Assembly (NCBI GenBank): GCA_038380435.1
Contig: JAWZYU010000131.1
Coordinates: forward strand, 496,001 to 560,000
DNA: 64,000 nucleotides
Source: Ryuthela nishihirai
Lineage: Eukaryota; Arthropoda; Arachnida; Araneae; Heptathelidae
Direction of reading: 5' to 3'
Shown here: piece by piece, positions 31,838-44,535 of the stretch
How the letters are laid out: each line of letters opens with the position of its first letter
Numbering within the stretch: the stretch's first letter is position 1
Position numbers and translations under genes: made by a program
Notes under the pieces: model-generated
What the model saw: only the letters and a program-made list of their open reading frames with translations
Databases searched by the model: none
Told to the model about the DNA's origin: nothing

Positions 31838-34718
31838 GCGCATTCTTTTTTAATCGGTAATGTAAATTGCACATATTGAGGTTACAGAATATAGTAACTG
31901 TTACAACGTTAACAGAGTTAATTTAGAATTTACGATTTGCATTTACCGTGAATTATTTCTCGGTTAACAGTAAATTATATTGTAATCATGGGTTAAAGAA
32001 ATTAAAAAAAATGTAATAAACAAGAGTGCTTTATTTTTCGTTTTTAAGTATGATATGAGTTTATATAAAAAGGAAATCATTTTAGGTTTATTTTTTCTCT
32101 CGGAATTCTGGGAGGATATGAGGTGAAAAAGGAACACATGTCCTCCTTTTGGAGGACTTATGGTAACCTTACTCATGAAAAAATTCTCGTCAATCAGAAA
32201 TAAAAAGTAATCCTTGTATCATAACGTAATGATGTAGAAGGCGTTTGACTAATGCCAGAGCCCCTAGATTTCATAAATTTTTTCTGCTGTTTCTGAAAAG
32301 AGCAGAATTTTTTTTGGTGAGAGTTCAGAACGATTCACTCCATTTACATTTGCAACCAGCATCGAGTAAGTTTTTCTTAAATTCTGAAATGAAAATATTT
32401 AACGAAGACTCATTCCCACGAAACAGTTTAATAAATTCCATCATGAAATATTTCGCACACTGTATCATATTCACAAAAGCACAGACCAGTGAATGTAGGC
32501 AACAGCACACGAGACAGATGCTGATGTTCGGCGTTGAAAAACGGGCCACAAACGACAGATGTCATTTCAGCTGCTACTCCGAAAGTATCCGAATTTTGGC
32601 CTGGAGAATCCGCCCCGTCTTCTACACAGACACGTACGGAAAAGCGGAACAATTGTCGATTGTTCAGAAAGACCTGAAGGTGAAACTGAACGTGTGTGGG
32701 GGGCTTTTTGAACAGGGCATATCCTTACATCAGAGCCCTGTACAAGGCTCAATGCGAATAGTGATTTTCATCTTCCAGATCTTTTGACAATATTGAAAAG
32801 AAGTATAACTTTTATTTGAACTTTTCATTAAAACAATATTTAGTTGAAAATCGGTCTCCAAATTTTATTAATTTTTTGTAATAAATATTTTTAGACTTCG
32901 TTTCATGATCACTTAATATAAATAGATCATAAGACATAAATTTATGATAAGTACAATATAAAATATGCAGATCAATATAACCATTGAATATTATTGAAAC
33001 CTTTAGGTCCCATATTATTTAGGCCCATGTTTTTTTTTTTGGAACTTCTCTTTGAATAGTTTTATTTTTGCACGTCATTTTATATGAGTGCTAGAAAAGA
33101 CTCAACCACAAGCCCCGATTAAACGGTAAAATTGGAAATGGCGGATTATCATAATGAAAAAAATAATTTGTTGAGGTGAAGGGGCAGCTAGTGTTGCCGT
33201 CTTTATATTAGCTGTTTCTTTTCTTTTCCGTCGAAAATTTTAAGAGAAATTTTGAATCTGAATTAAAAATTGCTTCACCAGTTTTTTTTAAAATTCATAA
33301 TCCCTCCGTTGACCCCCCGCGCATGAAAGTTGGATTAGGACCAGCGACTTTATTAATCGTCGACATTCCCATAACCTCTCTTGAGCACAGTTAATTAATT
33401 AGGAGCTTAAAACACGTTTCAATCTCACTCTCGTGGCCAATAATAACTTCGAGAAAAACGCGCGTCTTTTTTAATTTGTTATTAAATACATTAGCTTTTT
33501 TTTTGTTTTTCGCATCTCACCGTACCAAATCATAATTGGAAGTAGTTTGGTTTTGAGAATAAATGGGATGATATAGGCTACTTATAATTTATTTCGAAAA
33601 ACTATATAGCGTTAGCAATTCTTCTGCAACATGGCTTTGAGCTCTTTGAATTACAAAGGAAATAATATTTTGCTTCTTTTGTTATTATTCTTCAGGCCAG
33701 GTTCTTCATCTGATGATCAGAGGCTGCATCTGCTCTTACGTTGAGAATTTTCACCGCTATCTCTCATTCTGGGTGAGACCAATCTCAGTCAGATGGAACT
33801 TTAAATCTTCGCTAAGCCTCTTGATGTTCAAGATAAAGAAATATGCGTTGGATGGATCTGACGCGAAATCCGCCTCAAAACCTAACGAAGGTAATGAAAA
33901 ATTACGTTTTTACATTTCCATTGCTTTTAAAGGTTGAACTAAAGGGGCATTGACATGTTGCACTTTAGGTTTGAACGGAATAAAAATGAACACATTCAAC
34001 AACAGAAAAGGAATTTCTAGGTATGAAATTTTCCCAGGATAAGCTTTATGGCACCTTTCAAGTCTCGTTGACTTTTAAAACCATGGTAATAAGGCATCTT
34101 TTTGAATTGCGGAAAATATGCCTGGATATTGACTCTGTAATTGGAAAAATATGCATGGGATATTGGTCGTGAAATTCGTAAAACTTTAAAGTTTTGGCTC
34201 TCTCTGCAGAAGTAGCAGTTAATAATGCATTTCCTTTCAGAACGATGATCAGGAAGAGATCAGCTGGTACTGAACGGTGGAGATGAGGTCGAGGGGAGAG
34301 AATCATCGGGGATCATCACTTTTCCAGGTCTGATTTCATCAGCTACGATTTATGATTTGGGTTAATGAGGAGAGCCGCGAAGCGAGGAGCTGAAGTGGAT
34401 TCCAGGAGAAAAGAAGCTCCCGATACCAACAATTGCAGTGCCTGAGGAAGCCAAAACGATCATACTGGGCTGAAAAAAAAAACTTTTTATCCGTATCTTC
34501 CAAAATGTTATCTGTTTTTTTGTTTTCGAGAATGCTGAATCCTAATCTGACAGCCGATTTGTTCTATTACCTACAGTTTTCAAGAGATATAGATTTAATT
34601 TGAAACAAAATTTTACTCAGAAAAGATAAATATATTTTACCAAATTTTTTTATATTATAAAAAGTTAAAGCTGACAACTAACAAATCCTGATACATGTAA
34701 ATATTTACAAAAAAAAAA
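31838..34718. other. Gene-free stretch with one coding-like segment
   Basis: Between about 32430 and 32690 the minus strand is open and less AT-rich (residues include FRFSVRVCVEDGADSPGQNS and MTSVVCGPFFNAEHQHLSRV) and is preceded by a fair 3' splice site (GTTTCACCTTCAG). The opposite strand is open too. The family is not recognised, so I do not call a gene. The rest is AT-rich DNA without features. Confidence 0.3.
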
Positions 34719-34850
34719 TTACATCTTCTGTCGCTTATATTTTATCTCTGGAGTCTCTCGCTGAAGAGCCAACATACTCTCGTCGCTATATCATTTTTCC
34801 ATTTCGGAAATGTCTTCATGGAACCTTTCTCCATGCTCATCCGAGACTAC
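34719..34850 (-). pseudogene. Fragment of an arthropod-wide TE-like protein family (VSDEHGERFH motif)
   Basis: Forty-four minus-strand codons begin VVSDEHGERFHEDISEMEK, then a stop, then YSDESMLALQRETPEIKYKR and a TAA. The SDEHGERFHxDI block and the following SxSML and KYKR blocks belong to a large family of uncharacterised proteins, highly repeated in arthropod genomes, which I know as probable transposon-derived. A stop replaces the usual Arg after EK, and several residues (usually DYCW) are missing after MLA. Only the C-terminus is present. Confidence 0.6.
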
Positions 34851-35685
34851 TGATGCTTAGAGTAATTTGAAAACGAATAAAATCAATATATTCACAAAAA
34901 ACGTTCATTTCTCCAAAAAACGCCTTCCCACGGAAATAGTGCCTGATATAAACCTTTGGATGTCAGTTTCGGATTACGCACCTCAAATCTGTAAAGTGCA
35001 TACTTTTTTTTTTTCGAAGGAGGATATTCGTGCTGAGCAGTGCAATTTATGAAATGAAGAGTAAATAGTATAGTTTAAGCGACAAAGACATCGCGCATTA
35101 TTTTTATTGGTAAGTGATCTCCGCCACGGCAGGGGATATCATTCAGCGGTTTTTGCTTCTCATTCGTTTTCTAATCTATTTTAGATATTTACTTCTTTTT
35201 GTGATGCGTTAATTCTTTCCGTTTGTATGAAAATCGTTTAGCAGAGTTTGTTAAAGTGTTAGATTGCTTATGGAAATAAATCTGTTGGAAATAAATATCT
35301 TGGAGCCATGACGTCGTCTAGAAAAAACAGTCGGCATAGAATGTTTGGGCAATTGAATAGATCGCATTTCCCGAATGAAATATTTCCTCTGTTGTGGTGT
35401 CTATGAAATTTCTTCAAAACATATGCGCTTTCTGAACCTGTTTAATTTATTTATGAATTTATTTTCTTCTTCATTTGCAGTTACTAGCACTAGTAAACTT
35501 AATCTGTTGGAAAAGGGAGGAACCCCCCCCCCCCCTCACCTCCACCAGAACCGGTCTGTTAAGCGACATATCTATTTTTCTTTTGTACATCCTCAACATA
35601 GATACGTTGACTAAGAAACATTTTAAAACGAAAAAGATTAATTTTTAACATACGTGAAAAAAAATATCAAAGGAAATCTTGATAT
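34851..35685. other. Gene-free stretch with a poly-C tract
   Basis: Thirteen C at 35523-35535. No gene recognised. Confidence 0.45.
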
Positions 35686-36192
35686 ATGCGTTTTCGAAAA
35701 AGGCAAGTTTCGGTTAATGAGGTCACAAATATTTGGACATTCCTCTATATGTGCCGCCATGAATTTCGAATAGTACATCCGATTATGAAGCCAAAGTTTT
35801 TTAACATTGCAAAAAGAAAAAAGCATTCCAAAAACTTTTGTGGCTTCGAAAATCGAATGGACGCTGTTATTGAAGCAATGACAGGGCAGTCGTTCGATTC
35901 GCTTTGAAGACGACGCGGGCAATGTCAGAGAATGTCTGGATTCGCATTCGCTGATATGATATGGAACTGGAGCACCAGCTTCGACGAGAAAGAAGAAATT
36001 GCGTCTGAAGGAGAGGGGGCAAAGAAAATTCTGATAAAGGAACTCGAGCAGAAGTTTCGAAATTTCGAAACTGTTAAACAACAAATTATGGATTTAGATC
36101 CGAAAGTGGAAAGGAACATGCTAGCTCGGAAATTGTAGTCAATTGTAGGAAAAGGAAAAACGACGCTTGACAAATATTTTTCTAGAAAGTAG
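35686..36192 (+). pseudogene. Probable Tigger/pogo-like transposase, C-terminal relic
   Basis: A single frame interrupted by TGA (35905-35907) and TAG (36136-36138). The downstream part reads KELEQKFRNFETVKQQIMDL followed by DPKVERN, and the last codons give KGKTTLDKYFSRK. The pattern of an acidic linker, a helix ending in I(L/M)DLDPxxERs and a terminal QTTLDxFF-like tail is what I recall at the C-terminus of Tigger/pogo (CENP-B-type) DDE transposases. The catalytic domain is not visible. Another DDE or unknown repeat protein is possible. Confidence 0.4.
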
Positions 36193-37190
36193 CATATCCA
36201 TTTTTCACTCATTTTGTAGCTCATTTATTTAATAAACGTTATTTTAGCTTACTTGCCTTTCATTATTATTTATGTCTTTCTACGTACGCATTAAAACTCA
36301 TTTTAGAGACCAAAATTGTCTTCTGACAAATGTTTCAAGACATCGTGGGTGAATTGCAATTTTGCCATTGGATTTTGACTTCGACATATGCGGTTGCACT
36401 TATTCATAGCACATATAGAGGTTTACTTGTACTGTAATATTGCAACATATAACTTTAAATTCTCATAATTCTGAAATGCAGAAAGTAATCCGAGGTTAAC
36501 ATTTAAAAATCGTTATTCTTCTATTCGTAGTAACGGAAAACATGTAAAGTGGATTCAAAAGAAGCTGCAGAACAGGAAACCTTTTCATGTGATTTTAATA
36601 ACTGAGATTGATTAAAGATTACGAATTAACAGCGAATCATTACATAATAAGCGAAACGCTTATTGTTCTATGCAGCCTCTTTTTCGTTATAGTCATGATG
36701 AAGATGCTAAATGTTTTTTCCTAATAAACGATATTTAAATTGTATGCAATGGGAATATCCATTTCCCATTACAATTCTTGGTAGCAGGCAGAGCGCATTT
36801 ATTTTCATCTTATAATTTTTATTGTTACCCGAGTAATTTTCCTGGATCAGAGCAATATATAAAATGCAGTATGCATCATTCGGATACCGAGTGTACATTG
36901 GAGGATATTTCTTCGTCTTTGCGTTTCCTAAAGCAACGCATCCACTCAGTTTCAGCGAAGCTGCACTGTTCGGCTAATCAACAGATCTTTGCAACGTCAC
37001 TGTGCAAAAGGTCACGAAAAACAAAACGTTTCACGAACTTGAAATTCTGTGCGCAGTAGACAAGTTGTTTTCACCCTTCAAATCGCTACTTACATTTTAA
37101 AAAAATGTTCGAAACACATCCTGTTTTACTGTAGAATAATCCAAACTGTAGCGACACTTCGACGAGTTGCACGGAAATAAGAGGTGAAAA
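36193..37190. other. Gene-free stretch
   Basis: Short open frames at 36707-37059 on both strands, no family motif. Confidence 0.4.
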
Positions 37191-37200
37191 AAAGAATGTG

Positions 37201-37385
37201 ACTTCCGTATTTCATAAAAGCGCGTTCCATATTTCTTCGCACATTTTGCAATTGTAGATATTACGAAATGCTTCCGGAAGACGGAACCTTTCTCACGAAG
37301 TGCACGAATCGTTAAACTGACAGATCGTATCTTTCATTGGAGCTAAAAATAAAATACTGCCTCGTTTTCGGTCGCGCATGCGCGA
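37201..37385 (+). promoter_or_regulatory. Promoter-like cluster beside the satellite: ETS-type sites and an NRF1-type palindrome
   Basis: ACTTCCGT (37201-37208), the palindrome CTTCCGGAAG (37271-37280) and the 14-bp palindrome TCGCGCATGCGCGA (37372-37385) lie within 190 bp. The last contains a perfect NRF1/Ewg consensus (YGCGCATGCGCR). Such clusters mark TATA-less promoters in animals. The array starts 36 bp further on. No transcript evidence is available. Confidence 0.35.
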
Positions 37386-37420
37386 GTAATTAACTAAGGT
37401 CGGATGTTTTAAATTTACTG

Positions 37421-37560
37421 CACACTCGTGGCCCTAAGAGACTTTCTCCATAGGAGATCAGAGACGGTTGGATTTGAATTCGAATTTCTGCACACGAAAC
37501 TCTCCCAGTGCAGCTTTGTGAAGCAAATCCTGAAGAATGTGTTCCTGTCACGAGTTCCCG
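37421..37560 (+). repeat. Left edge of the array: variant first B unit
   Basis: The array begins inside a B unit, without the usual preceding GTGTTCCCG. This copy has private changes (GAGACTTTCTCC for GAGACATTCTCC, GAATTTCTGC for GAATTCCTGC) and is followed by an 18-bp deletion after GAGTTCCCG. Edge copies that escape homogenisation are expected to be divergent. Confidence 0.85.
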
Positions 37561-37954
37561 GTAGTTTTTTGTGCTCTCGGGCACCTGTCGGGTGTTCCCG
37601 CCTCCTGTCCCGGGGGAGTTTTTTTCTCCTCTGGTCTCGGGCACCTGTCACGAGTTCCCGCCTCGCGACCCGGGGGAGGTAGTTTTTTGTGCTCTCCGGC
37701 ACCTGTCGGGTGTTCCCGCCTCCTGTCCCGGGGGAGTTTTTTTCTCCTCTGGTCTCGGGCACCTGTCACGAGTTCCCGCCTCGCGACCCGGGGGAGGTAG
37801 TTTTTTGTGCTCTCCGGCACCTGTCGGGTGTTCCCGCCTCCTGTCCCGGGGGAGTTTTTTTCTCCTGTGGTCTCGGGCACCTGTCACGAGTTCCCGCCTC
37901 GCGACCCGGGGGAGGTAGTTGTTTGTGCTCTCGGGCAACTGTCGGGTGTTCCCG

Positions 37955-38078
37955 CACACTCGTGGCCCTAAGAGACATTCTCCATAGGAGATCAGAGACG
38001 GTTGGATTTGAATTCGAATTCCTGCACACGAAACTCTCCCAGTGCAGCTTTGTGAAGCAAATCCTGAAGAATGTGTTC
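37955..38078 (+). repeat. B-specific segment (representative copy, about 123 bp)
   Basis: Runs from CACACTCGTGGCCCTAAGAG to GAATGTGTT. It replaces the 43-bp CTCCTGTCCCGGGGGAG... part of an A unit. It is more AT-rich than A and contains the 12-bp palindrome GAATTCGAATTC (two EcoRI sites). It shows no similarity to A and no recognised gene. Confidence 0.85.
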
Positions 38079-38566
38079 CTGTCACGAGTTCCCGCCTCGC
38101 GACCCGGGGGAGGTAGTTTTTTGTGCTCTCCGGCACCTGTCGGGTGTTCCCGCCTCCTGCCCCGGGGGAGTTTTTTTCTCCTCTGGTCTCGGGCACCTGT
38201 CACGAGTTCCCGCCTCGCGACCCGGGGGAGGTAGTTTTTTGTGCTCTCCGGCACCTGTCGGGTGTTCCCGCCTCCTGTCCCGGGGGAGTTTTTTTCTCCT
38301 CTGGTCTCGGGCACCTGTCACGAGTTCCCGCCTCGCGACCCGGGGGAGGTAGTTTTTTGTGCTCTCGGGCAACTGTCGGGTGTTCCCGCACACTCGTGGC
38401 CCTAAGAGACATTCTCCATAGGAGATCAGAGACGGTTGGATTTGAATTCGAATTCCTGCACACGAAACTCTCCCAGTGCAGCTTTGTGAAGCAAATCCTG
38501 AAGAATGTGTTCCTGTCACGAGTTCCCGCCTCGCGACCCGGGGGAGGTAGTTTTTTGTGCTCTCCG

Positions 38567-38684
38567 GCACCTGTCGGGTGTTCCCGCCTCCTGCCCCGGG
38601 GGAGTTTTTTTCTCCTCTGGTCTCGGGCACCTGTCACGAGTTCCCGCCTCGCGACCCGGGGGAGGTAGTTTTTTGTGCTCTCGG
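38567..38684 (+). repeat. A unit (representative copy) made of two half-units, 60 + 58 bp
   Basis: Half 1 (38567-38626) and half 2 (38627-38684) both follow the plan GCACCTGTC..G.GTTCCCGCC, a CCCGGGGGAG core, a T6-7 run and a CTCT end. A is therefore an old dimer of a roughly 59-bp ancestor that later became the unit of amplification. Confidence 0.85.
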
Positions 38685-41600
38685 GCACCTGTCGGGTGTT
38701 CCCGCCTCCTGTCCCGGGGGAGTTTTTTTCTCCTCTGGTCTCGGGCACCTGTCACGAGTTCCCGCCTCGCGACCCGGGGGAGGTAGTTTTTTGTGCTCTC
38801 CGGCACCTGTCGGGTGTTCCCGCCTCCTGTCCCGGGGGAGTTTTTTTCTCCTGTGGTCTCGGGCACCTGTCACGAGTTCCCGCCTCGCGACCCGGGGGAG
38901 GTAGTTGTTTGTGCTCTCGGGCAACTGTCGGGTGTTCCCGCACACTCGTGGCCCTAAGAGACATTCTCCATAGGAGATCAGAGACGGTTGGATTTGAATT
39001 CGAATTCCTGCACACGAAACTCTCCCAGTGCAGCTTTGTGAAGCAAATCCTGAAGAATGTGTTCCTGTCACGAGTTCCCGCCTCGCGACCCGGGGGAGGT
39101 AGTTTTTTGTGCTCTCCGGCACCTGTCGGGTGTTCCCGCCTCCTGTCCAGGGGGAGTTTTTTTCTCCTCTGGTCTCGGGCACCTGTCACGAGTTCCCGCC
39201 TCGCGACCCGGGGGAGGTAGTTTTTTGTGCTCTCCGGCACCTGTCGGGTGTTCCCGCCTCCTGTCCCGGGGGAGTTTTTTTCTCCTCTGGTCTCGGGCAC
39301 CTGTCACGAGTTCCCGCCTCGCGACCCGGGGGAGGTAGTTTTTTGTGCTCTCCGGCACCTGTCGGGTGTTCCCGCCTCCTGTCCCGGGGGAGTTTTTTTC
39401 TCCTCTGGTCTCGGGCACCTGTCACGAGTTCCCGCCTCGCGACCCGGGGGAGGTAGTTTTTTGTGCTCTCGGGCACCTGTCGGGTGTTCCCGCCTCCTGT
39501 CCCGGGGGAGTTTTTTTCTCCTCTGGTCTCGGGCACCTGTCACGAGTTCCCGCCTCGCGACCCGGGGGAGGTAGTTTTTTGTGCTCTCCGGCACCTGTCG
39601 GGTGTTCCCGCCTCCTGCCCCGGGGGAGTTTTTTTCTCCTCTGGTCTCGGGCACCTGTCACGAGTTCCCGCCTCGCGACCCGGGGGAGGTAGTTTTTTGT
39701 GCTCTCCGGCACCTGTCGGGTGTTCCCGCCTCCTGTCCCGGGGGAGTTTTTTTCTCCTCTGGTCTCGGGCACCTGTCACGAGTTCCCGCCTCGCGACCCG
39801 GGGGAGGTAGTTTTTTGTGCTCTCGGGCAACTGTCGGGTGTTCCCGCACACTCGTGGCCCTAAGAGACATTCTCCATAGGAGATCAGAGACGGTTGGATT
39901 TGAATTCGAATTCCTGCACACGAAACTCTCCCAGTGCAGCTTTGTGAAGCAAATCCTGAAGAATGTGTTCCTGTCACGAGTTCCCGCCTCGCGACCCGGG
40001 GGAGGTAGTTTTTTGTGCTCTCCGGCACCTGTCGGGTGTTCCCGCCTCCTGTCCAGGGGGAGTTTTTTCTCCTCTGGTCTCGGGCACCTGTCACGAGTTC
40101 CCGCCTCGCGACCCGGGGGAGGTAGTTTTTTGTGCTCTCCGGCACCTGTCGGGTGTTCCCGCCTCCTGTCCCGGGGGAGTTTTTTTCTCCTCTGGTCTCG
40201 GGCACCTGTCACGAGTTCCCGCCTCGCGACCCGGGGGAGGTAGTTTTTTGTGCTCTCCGGCACCTGTCGGGTGTTCCCGCCTCCTGTCCCGGGGGAGTTT
40301 TTTTCTCCTCTGGTCTCGGGCACCTGTCACGAGTTCCCGCCTCGCGACCCGGGGGAGGTAGTTTTTTGTGCTCTCGGGCACCTGTCGGGTGTTCCCGCCT
40401 CCTGTCCCGGGGGAGTTTTTTTCTCCTCTGGTCTCGGGCACCTGTCACGAGTTCCCGCCTCGCGACCCGGGGGAGGTAGTTTTTTGTGCTCTCGGGCACC
40501 TGTCGGGTGTTCCCGCCTCCTGTCCCGGGGGAGTTTTTTTCTCCTCTGGTCTCGGGCACCTGTCACGAGTTCCCGCCTCGCGACCCGGGGGAGGTAGTTT
40601 TTTGTGCTCTCCGGCACCTGTCGGGTGTTCCCGCCTCCTGCCCCGGGGGAGTTTTTTTCTCCTCTGGTCTCGGGCACCTGTCACGAGTTCCCGCCTCGCG
40701 ACCCGGGGGAGGTAGTTTTTTGTGCTCTCCGGCACCTGTCGGGTGTTCCCGCCTCCTGTCCCGGGGGAGTTTTTTTCTCCTCTGGTCTCGGGCACCTGTC
40801 ACGAGTTCCCGCCTCGCGACCCGGGGGAGGTAGTTTTTTGTGCTCTCGGGCAACTGTCGGGTGTTCCCGCACACTCGTGGCCCTAAGAGACATTCTCCAT
40901 AGGAGATCAGAGACGGTTGGATTTGAATTCGAATTCCTGCACACGAAACTCTCCCAGTGCAGCTTTGTGAAGCAAATCCTGAAGAATGTGTTCCTGTCAC
41001 GAGTTCCCGCCTCGCGACCCGGGGGAGGTAGTTTTTTGTGCTCTCGGGCACCTGTCGGGTGTTCCCGCCTCCTGCCCCGGGGGAGTTTTTTTCTCCTCTG
41101 GTCTCGGGCACCTGTCACGAGTTCCCGCCTCGCGACCCGGGGGAGGTAGTTTTTTGTGCTCTCCGGCACCTGTCGGGTGTTCCCGCCTCCTGTCCCGGGG
41201 GAGTTTTTTTCTCCTCTGGTCTCGGGCACCTGTCACGAGTTCCCGCCTCGCGACCCGGGGGAGGTAGTTTTTTGTGCTCTCCGGCACCTGTCGGGTGTTC
41301 CCGCCTCCTGTCCCGGGGGAGTTTTTTTCTCCTCTGGTCTCGGGCACCTGTCACGAGTTCCCGCCTCGCGACCCGGGGGAGGTAGTTTTTTGTGCTCTCC
41401 GGCACCTGTCGGGTGTTCCCGCCTCCTGTCCCGGGGGAGTTTTTTTCTCCTGTGGTCTCGGGCACCTGTCACGAGTTCCCGCCTCGCGACCCGGGGGAGG
41501 TAGTTGTTTGTGCTCTCGGGCAACTGTCGGGTGTTCCCGCACACTCGTGGCCCTAAGAGACATTCTCCATAGGAGATCAGAGACGGTTGGATTTGAATTC

Positions 41601-44535
41601 GAATTCCTGCACACGAAACTCTCCCAGTGCAGCTTTGTGAAGCAAATCCTGAAGAATGTGTTCCTGTCACGAGTTCCCGCCTCGCGACCCGGGGGAAGTA
41701 GTTTTTTGTGCTCTCCGGCACCTGTCGGGTGTTCCCGCCTCCTGCCCCGGGGGAGTTTTTTTCTCCTCTGGTCTCGGGCACCTGTCACGAGTTCCCGCCT
41801 CGCGACCCGGGGGAGGTAGTTTTTTGTGCTCTCCGGCACCTGTCGGGTGTTCCCGCCTCCTGTCCCGGGGGAGTTTTTTTCTCCTCTGGCCTCGGGCACC
41901 TGTCACGAGTTCCCGCCTCGCGACCCGGGGGAGGTAGTTTTTTGTGCTCTCGGGCAACTGTCGGGTGTTCCCGCACACTCGTGGCCCTAAGAGACATTCT
42001 CCATAGGAGATCAGAGACGGTTGGATTTGAATTCGAATTCCTGCACACGAAACTCTCCCAGTGCAGCTTTGTGAAGCAAATCCTGAAGAATGTGTTCCTG
42101 TCACGAGTTCCCGCCTCGCGACCCGGGGGAGGTAGTTTTTTGTGCTCTCCGGCACCTGTCGGGTGTTCCCGCCTCCTGCCCCGGGGGAGTTTTTTTCTCC
42201 TCTGGTCTCGGGCACCTGTCACGAGTTCCCGCCTCGCGACCCGGGGGAGGTAGTTTTTTGTGCTCTCCGGCACCTGTCGGGTGTTCCCGCCTCCTGTCCC
42301 GGGGGAGTTTTTTTCTCCTCTGGTCTCGGGCACCTGTCACGAGTTCCCGCCTCGCGACCCGGGGGAGGTAGTTTTTTGTGCTCTCGGGCAACTGTCGGGT
42401 GTTCCCGCACACTCGTGGCCCTAAGAGACATTCTCCATAGGAGATCAGAGACGGTTGGATTTGAATTCGAATTCCTGCACACGAAACTCTCCCAGTGCAG
42501 CTTTGTGAAGCAAATCCTGAAGAATGTGTTCCTGTCACGAGTTCCCGCCTCGCGACCCGGGGGAGGTAGTTTTTTGTGCTCTCCGGCACCTGTCGGGTGT
42601 TCCCGCCTCCTGCCCCGGGGGAGTTTTTTTCTCCTCTGGTCTCGGGCACCTGTCACGAGTTCCCGCCTCGCGACCCGGGGGAGGTAGTTTTTTGTGCTCT
42701 CGGGCACCTGTCGGGTGTTCCCGCCTCCTGTCCCGGGGGAGTTTTTTTCTCCTCTGGTCTCGGGCACCTGTCACGAGTTCCCGCCTCGCGACCCGGGGGA
42801 GGTAGTTTTTTGTGCTCTCCGGCACCTGTCGGGTGTTCCCGCCTCCTGTCCCGGGGGAGTTTTTTTCTCCTGTGGTCTCGGGCACCTGTCACGAGTTCCC
42901 GCCTCGCGACCCGGGGGAGGTAGTTGTTTGTGCTCTCGGGCAACTGTCGGGTGTTCCCGCACACTCGTGGCCCTAAGAGACATTCTCCATAGGAGATCAG
43001 AGACGGTTGGATTTGAATTCGAATTCCTGCACACGAAACTCTCCCAGTGCAGCTTTGTGAAGCAAATCCTGAAGAATGTGTTCCTGTCACGAGTTCCCGC
43101 CTCGCGACCCGGGGGAGGTAGTTTTTTGTGCTCTCCGGCACCTGTCGGGTGTTCCCGCCTCCTGTCCAGGGGGAGTTTTTTTCTCCTCTGGTCTCGGGCA
43201 CCTGTCACGAGTTCCCGCCTCGCGACCCGGGGGAGGTAGTTTTTTGTGCTCTCCGGCACCTGTCGGGTGTTCCCGCCTCCTGTCCCGGGGGAGTTTTTTT
43301 CTCCTCTGGTCTCGGGCACCTGTCACGAGTTCCCGCCTCGCGACCCGGGGGAGGTAGTTTTTTGTGCTCTCCGGCACCTGTCGGGTGTTCCCGCCTCCTG
43401 TCCCGGGGGAGTTTTTTTCTCCTCTGGTCTCGGGCACCTGTCACGAGTTCCCGCCTCGCGACCCGGGGGAGGTAGTTTTTTGTGCTCTCGGGCACCTGTC
43501 GGGTGTTCCCGCCTCCTGTCCCGGGGGAGTTTTTTTCTCCTCTGGTCTCGGGCACCTGTCACGAGTTCCCGCCTCGCGACCCGGGGGAGGTAGTTTTTTG
43601 TGCTCTCGGGCACCTGTCGGGTGTTCCCGCCTCCTGTCCCGGGGGAGTTTTTTTCTCCTCTGGTCTCGGGCACCTGTCACGAGTTCCCGCCTCGCGACCC
43701 GGGGGAGGTAGTTTTTTGTGCTCTCCGGCACCTGTCGGGTGTTCCCGCCTCCTGCCCCGGGGGAGTTTTTTTCTCCTCTGGTCTCGGGCACCTGTCACGA
43801 GTTCCCGCCTCGCGACCCGGGGGAGGTAGTTTTTTGTGCTCTCCGGCACCTGTCGGGTGTTCCCGCCTCCTGTCCCGGGGGAGTTTTTTTCTCCTCTGGT
43901 CTCGGGCACCTGTCACGAGTTCCCGCCTCGCGACCCGGGGGAGGTAGTTTTTTGTGCTCTCGGGCAACTGTCGGGTGTTCCCGCACACTCGTGGCCCTAA
44001 GAGACATTCTCCATAGGAGATCAGAGACGGTTGGATTTGAATTCGAATTCCTGCACACGAAACTCTCCCAGTGCAGCTTTGTGAAGCAAATCCTGAAGAA
44101 TGTGTTCCTGTCACGAGTTCCCGCCTCGCGACCCGGGGGAGGTAGTTTTTTGTGCTCTCCGGCACCTGTCGGGTGTTCCCGCCTCCTGCCCCGGGGGAGT
44201 TTTTTTCTCCTCTGGTCTCGGGCACCTGTCACGAGTTCCCGCCTCGCGACCCGGGGGAGGTAGTTTTTTGTGCTCTCGGGCACCTGTCGGGTGTTCCCGC
44301 CTCCTGTCCCGGGGGAGTTTTTTTCTCCTCTGGTCTCGGGCACCTGTCACGAGTTCCCGCCTCGCGACCCGGGGGAGGTAGTTTTTTGTGCTCTCCGGCA
44401 CCTGTCGGGTGTTCCCGCCTCCTGTCCCGGGGGAGTTTTTTTCTCCTGTGGTCTCGGGCACCTGTCACGAGTTCCCGCCTCGCGACCCGGGGGAGGTAGT
44501 TGTTTGTGCTCTCGGGCAACTGTCGGGTGTTCCCG

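Noticed and set aside
32245..32787. 180-residue plus-strand frame as a gene
   Set aside because: The minus strand is open over the same place and has a better splice-site context. Neither strand shows a known domain.
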